Below, one piece after another: positions 15,089-15,775 of a stretch of DNA of 15,775 nt. Source of the DNA: Clostridia bacterium (lineage in GTDB: Bacteria; Bacillota; Clostridia; TANB77; CAG-508); NCBI GenBank assembly GCA_022791735.1, contig JAAVZQ010000120.1, positions 1-15,775 on the forward strand, in the 5' to 3' direction. A program made the position numbers and the translations under genes. Every line of letters begins with the position of its first letter. The stretch's first letter is position 1. The notes below the pieces were generated by a model. The model searched no databases, had not been told where the DNA came from, and saw only the letters and a program-made list of their open reading frames with translations.

Positions 15089-15310
15089 ATGGAAGTTAGT
15101 GAAAAGGAATGGCAAGAACTGTTGAAAAGGGTTGATCGTATTGAGGCTCTGATGCGTGCAACGCGTGCTTTTAATCGGGACGTTGTTTCTCCCATGTCTA
15201 AAACTGTAAAACACCTTTTAGCAACAGAAGCTGCGGAGGAACGTGCCGTACGCGAAGCTTATGAGAATCGTGTGCGCCAAATCAATCGCTTACTCGGTGG
15301 CGAAGATTAA
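15089..15310 (+). CDS. Unrecognised 73-residue helical protein with unusual codon use
   Basis: The product is acidic/basic and mostly helical, with coiled-coil-like N-terminal (EKEWQELLKRVDRIEALM) and C-terminal (EERAVREAYENRVRQINRLL) segments and no membrane part. I do not recognise the family. Arg is coded mainly by CGT and CGC, and GC content is clearly above the neighbouring genes, which suggests recent acquisition. It has the only zero-frame CGG in the window that does not coincide with a frame break (codon 30, 15176-15178). If CGG forces a +1 shift here too, the product would be 39 residues ending GTLFLPCLKL. AGAAGGAG precedes the ATG. Confidence 0.6.
   Translation: MEVSEKEWQELLKRVDRIEALMRATRAFNRDVVSPMSKTVKHLLATEAAEERAVREAYENRVRQINRLLGGED
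15176..15178 (+). other. In-frame CGG without a recoding signature
   Basis: Context AAT CGG G: the preceding codon is from a twofold box and the fourth base is G, unlike all 11 recoding sites. It is either a normal Arg30 in an acquired gene or a truncating shift site. Confidence 0.6.
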
Positions 15311-15330
15311 TTTTACTAATCCATATCTTA

Positions 15331-15372
15331 AAACACCTGCATGCTTTTTAAGCTTGTAGGTGTTTCCTTTTT
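15331..15372. terminator. Terminator between the 73-residue gene and tatD
   Basis: AAACACCTGCATGC and GCTTGTAGGTGTTT pair over 14 positions (one G-T pair, one mismatch) and are followed by CCTTTTT. It probably works for the plus strand; the tatD stop codon is directly beyond. Confidence 0.8.
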
Positions 15373-15775
15373 ATAAGTTATATATCTTCTTCGCATTTGC
15401 GTACGTTATTTCTGCAATTTCTTCTATGCTTTTTCCCTTTACATTTGCAATTTTCTCGGCAGTATATTTTATATTTCTAGAGTCATTTCTCTTGCCCCTA
15501 TTTGGTTCTGGACTTAAGTATGGACAATCTGTTTCAATAAGTAACTTATCGTCTGGCACCATACTTATTATCTCATTTGCATTTTTTGAATTTTTGAAAG
15601 TTATAGAACCTGCAAAAGATATATACATGCCGAACTTCCAATCCTGCCTTTACTAAGTCTTTATTTAATTGGCAGCAATGAAGTATACCATGCTTTTCTG
15701 GTTTTATATCTCCTTTTAATATTTCTATTGTATCCATTATCGCATCTCTTGAGTGTATTATAATTGGCAAATTTA
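15371..15775 (-). CDS. tatD: TatD family metal-dependent hydrolase, C-terminal part, one +1 recoding site (runs off window)
   Basis: The visible part begins N-LPIIIHSRDA, a conserved TatD segment, and continues through the HC motif (GILHCCQ) to GLEV, where CGG at 15630-15632 breaks the frame. Dropping one C gives G-M-Y-I-S-F-A-G-S-ITFKNS and then the metal/active-site motif ETDCPYLSPEPNRGKRN and the usual C-terminal helices ending KKIYNL. About 133 residues are visible of a normal 250-260; the N-terminus lies beyond the window. TatD enzymes are TIM-barrel, metal-dependent DNases (3'-5' exonuclease) with roles in DNA repair or degradation. Unrecoded, the reading frame ends shortly after the CGG. 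Confidence 0.92.
15630..15632 (-). other. CGG +1 recoding site, tatD
   Basis: Heptamer GTT CGG C. Skipping C gives E-V-G-M-Y-I-S-F-A-G, matching the conserved G-x-Y-I-S-F of TatD proteins. Confidence 0.9.

Overview
The window looks like chromosomal DNA of an AT-rich, Gram-positive, probably uncultured gut-type Clostridia bacterium. This is inferred from strong AT bias, AGGAGG-type ribosome binding sites, a class D-like sortase, a Clostridia-style prepilin leader (KGITLVALIITIIVL), the MEP-pathway gene ispG, a miaB-mutS pair, and DUF421/DUF4363 and LemA/HtpX pairs. No rRNA, tRNA or CRISPR array was seen.

Layout. 1-332 (-): start of a prepilin-like surface protein. 722-988 (+): rpsT. 1099-1968 (-): CDF metal exporter. 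2127-2918 (-): sortase with a promoter so close that its mRNA should be leaderless. 3051-3720 (-): a complete type III toxin-antitoxin locus (consensus promoter, three 34-nt antitoxin RNA repeats, leaky terminator, toxN). 3805-9254 (-): miaB, mutS and ispG in transcription order, with large imperfect palindromes at the junctions. 9536-10012 (+): Cys-rich regulatory-like-domain protein. 10124-11038 (-): Rpn/PD-(D/E)XK protein. 11365-12654 (-): DUF421 then DUF4363. 12824-14962 (+): a YvlD/holin-IV-like membrane protein, lemA and htpX. 15089-15310 (+): an unrecognised gene with unusual codon use. 15371-15775 (-): the 3' part of tatD.

The outstanding feature is systematic recoding. Six conserved genes (ispG, mutS, miaB, the DUF421 gene, the DUF4363 gene and tatD) each appear broken by single-base frameshifts, 11 breaks in all. 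Every break is the same event: one extra C directly before a glycine codon GGN, which puts a CGG codon in frame. Skipping that C (a +1 shift) restores the full-length family protein each time, and most of the recovered glycines that I can align are the conserved family residue. Reading by eye, I find no in-frame CGG in the conserved genes other than these 11. The one remaining in-frame CGG is in the odd gene at 15089-15310. The codon before CGG is always from a fourfold-degenerate box (GTN, GCN, CTT, ACN), so the heptamers resemble Ty1 (CUU AGG C) and prfB (CUU UGA C). I infer that this lineage reads CGGN as one glycine step, either by +1 frameshifting at an unassigned or hungry CGG codon or by a quadruplet-reading tRNA. 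Sequencing error is unlikely because error would not respect codon phase.

A second theme is a family of palindromic, MITE-like intergenic elements with shared ends, at 7660-7882, 11771-11952 and (one end only) 13283-13331. Unrelated palindromes lie at 4901-5022 and 9376-9500.
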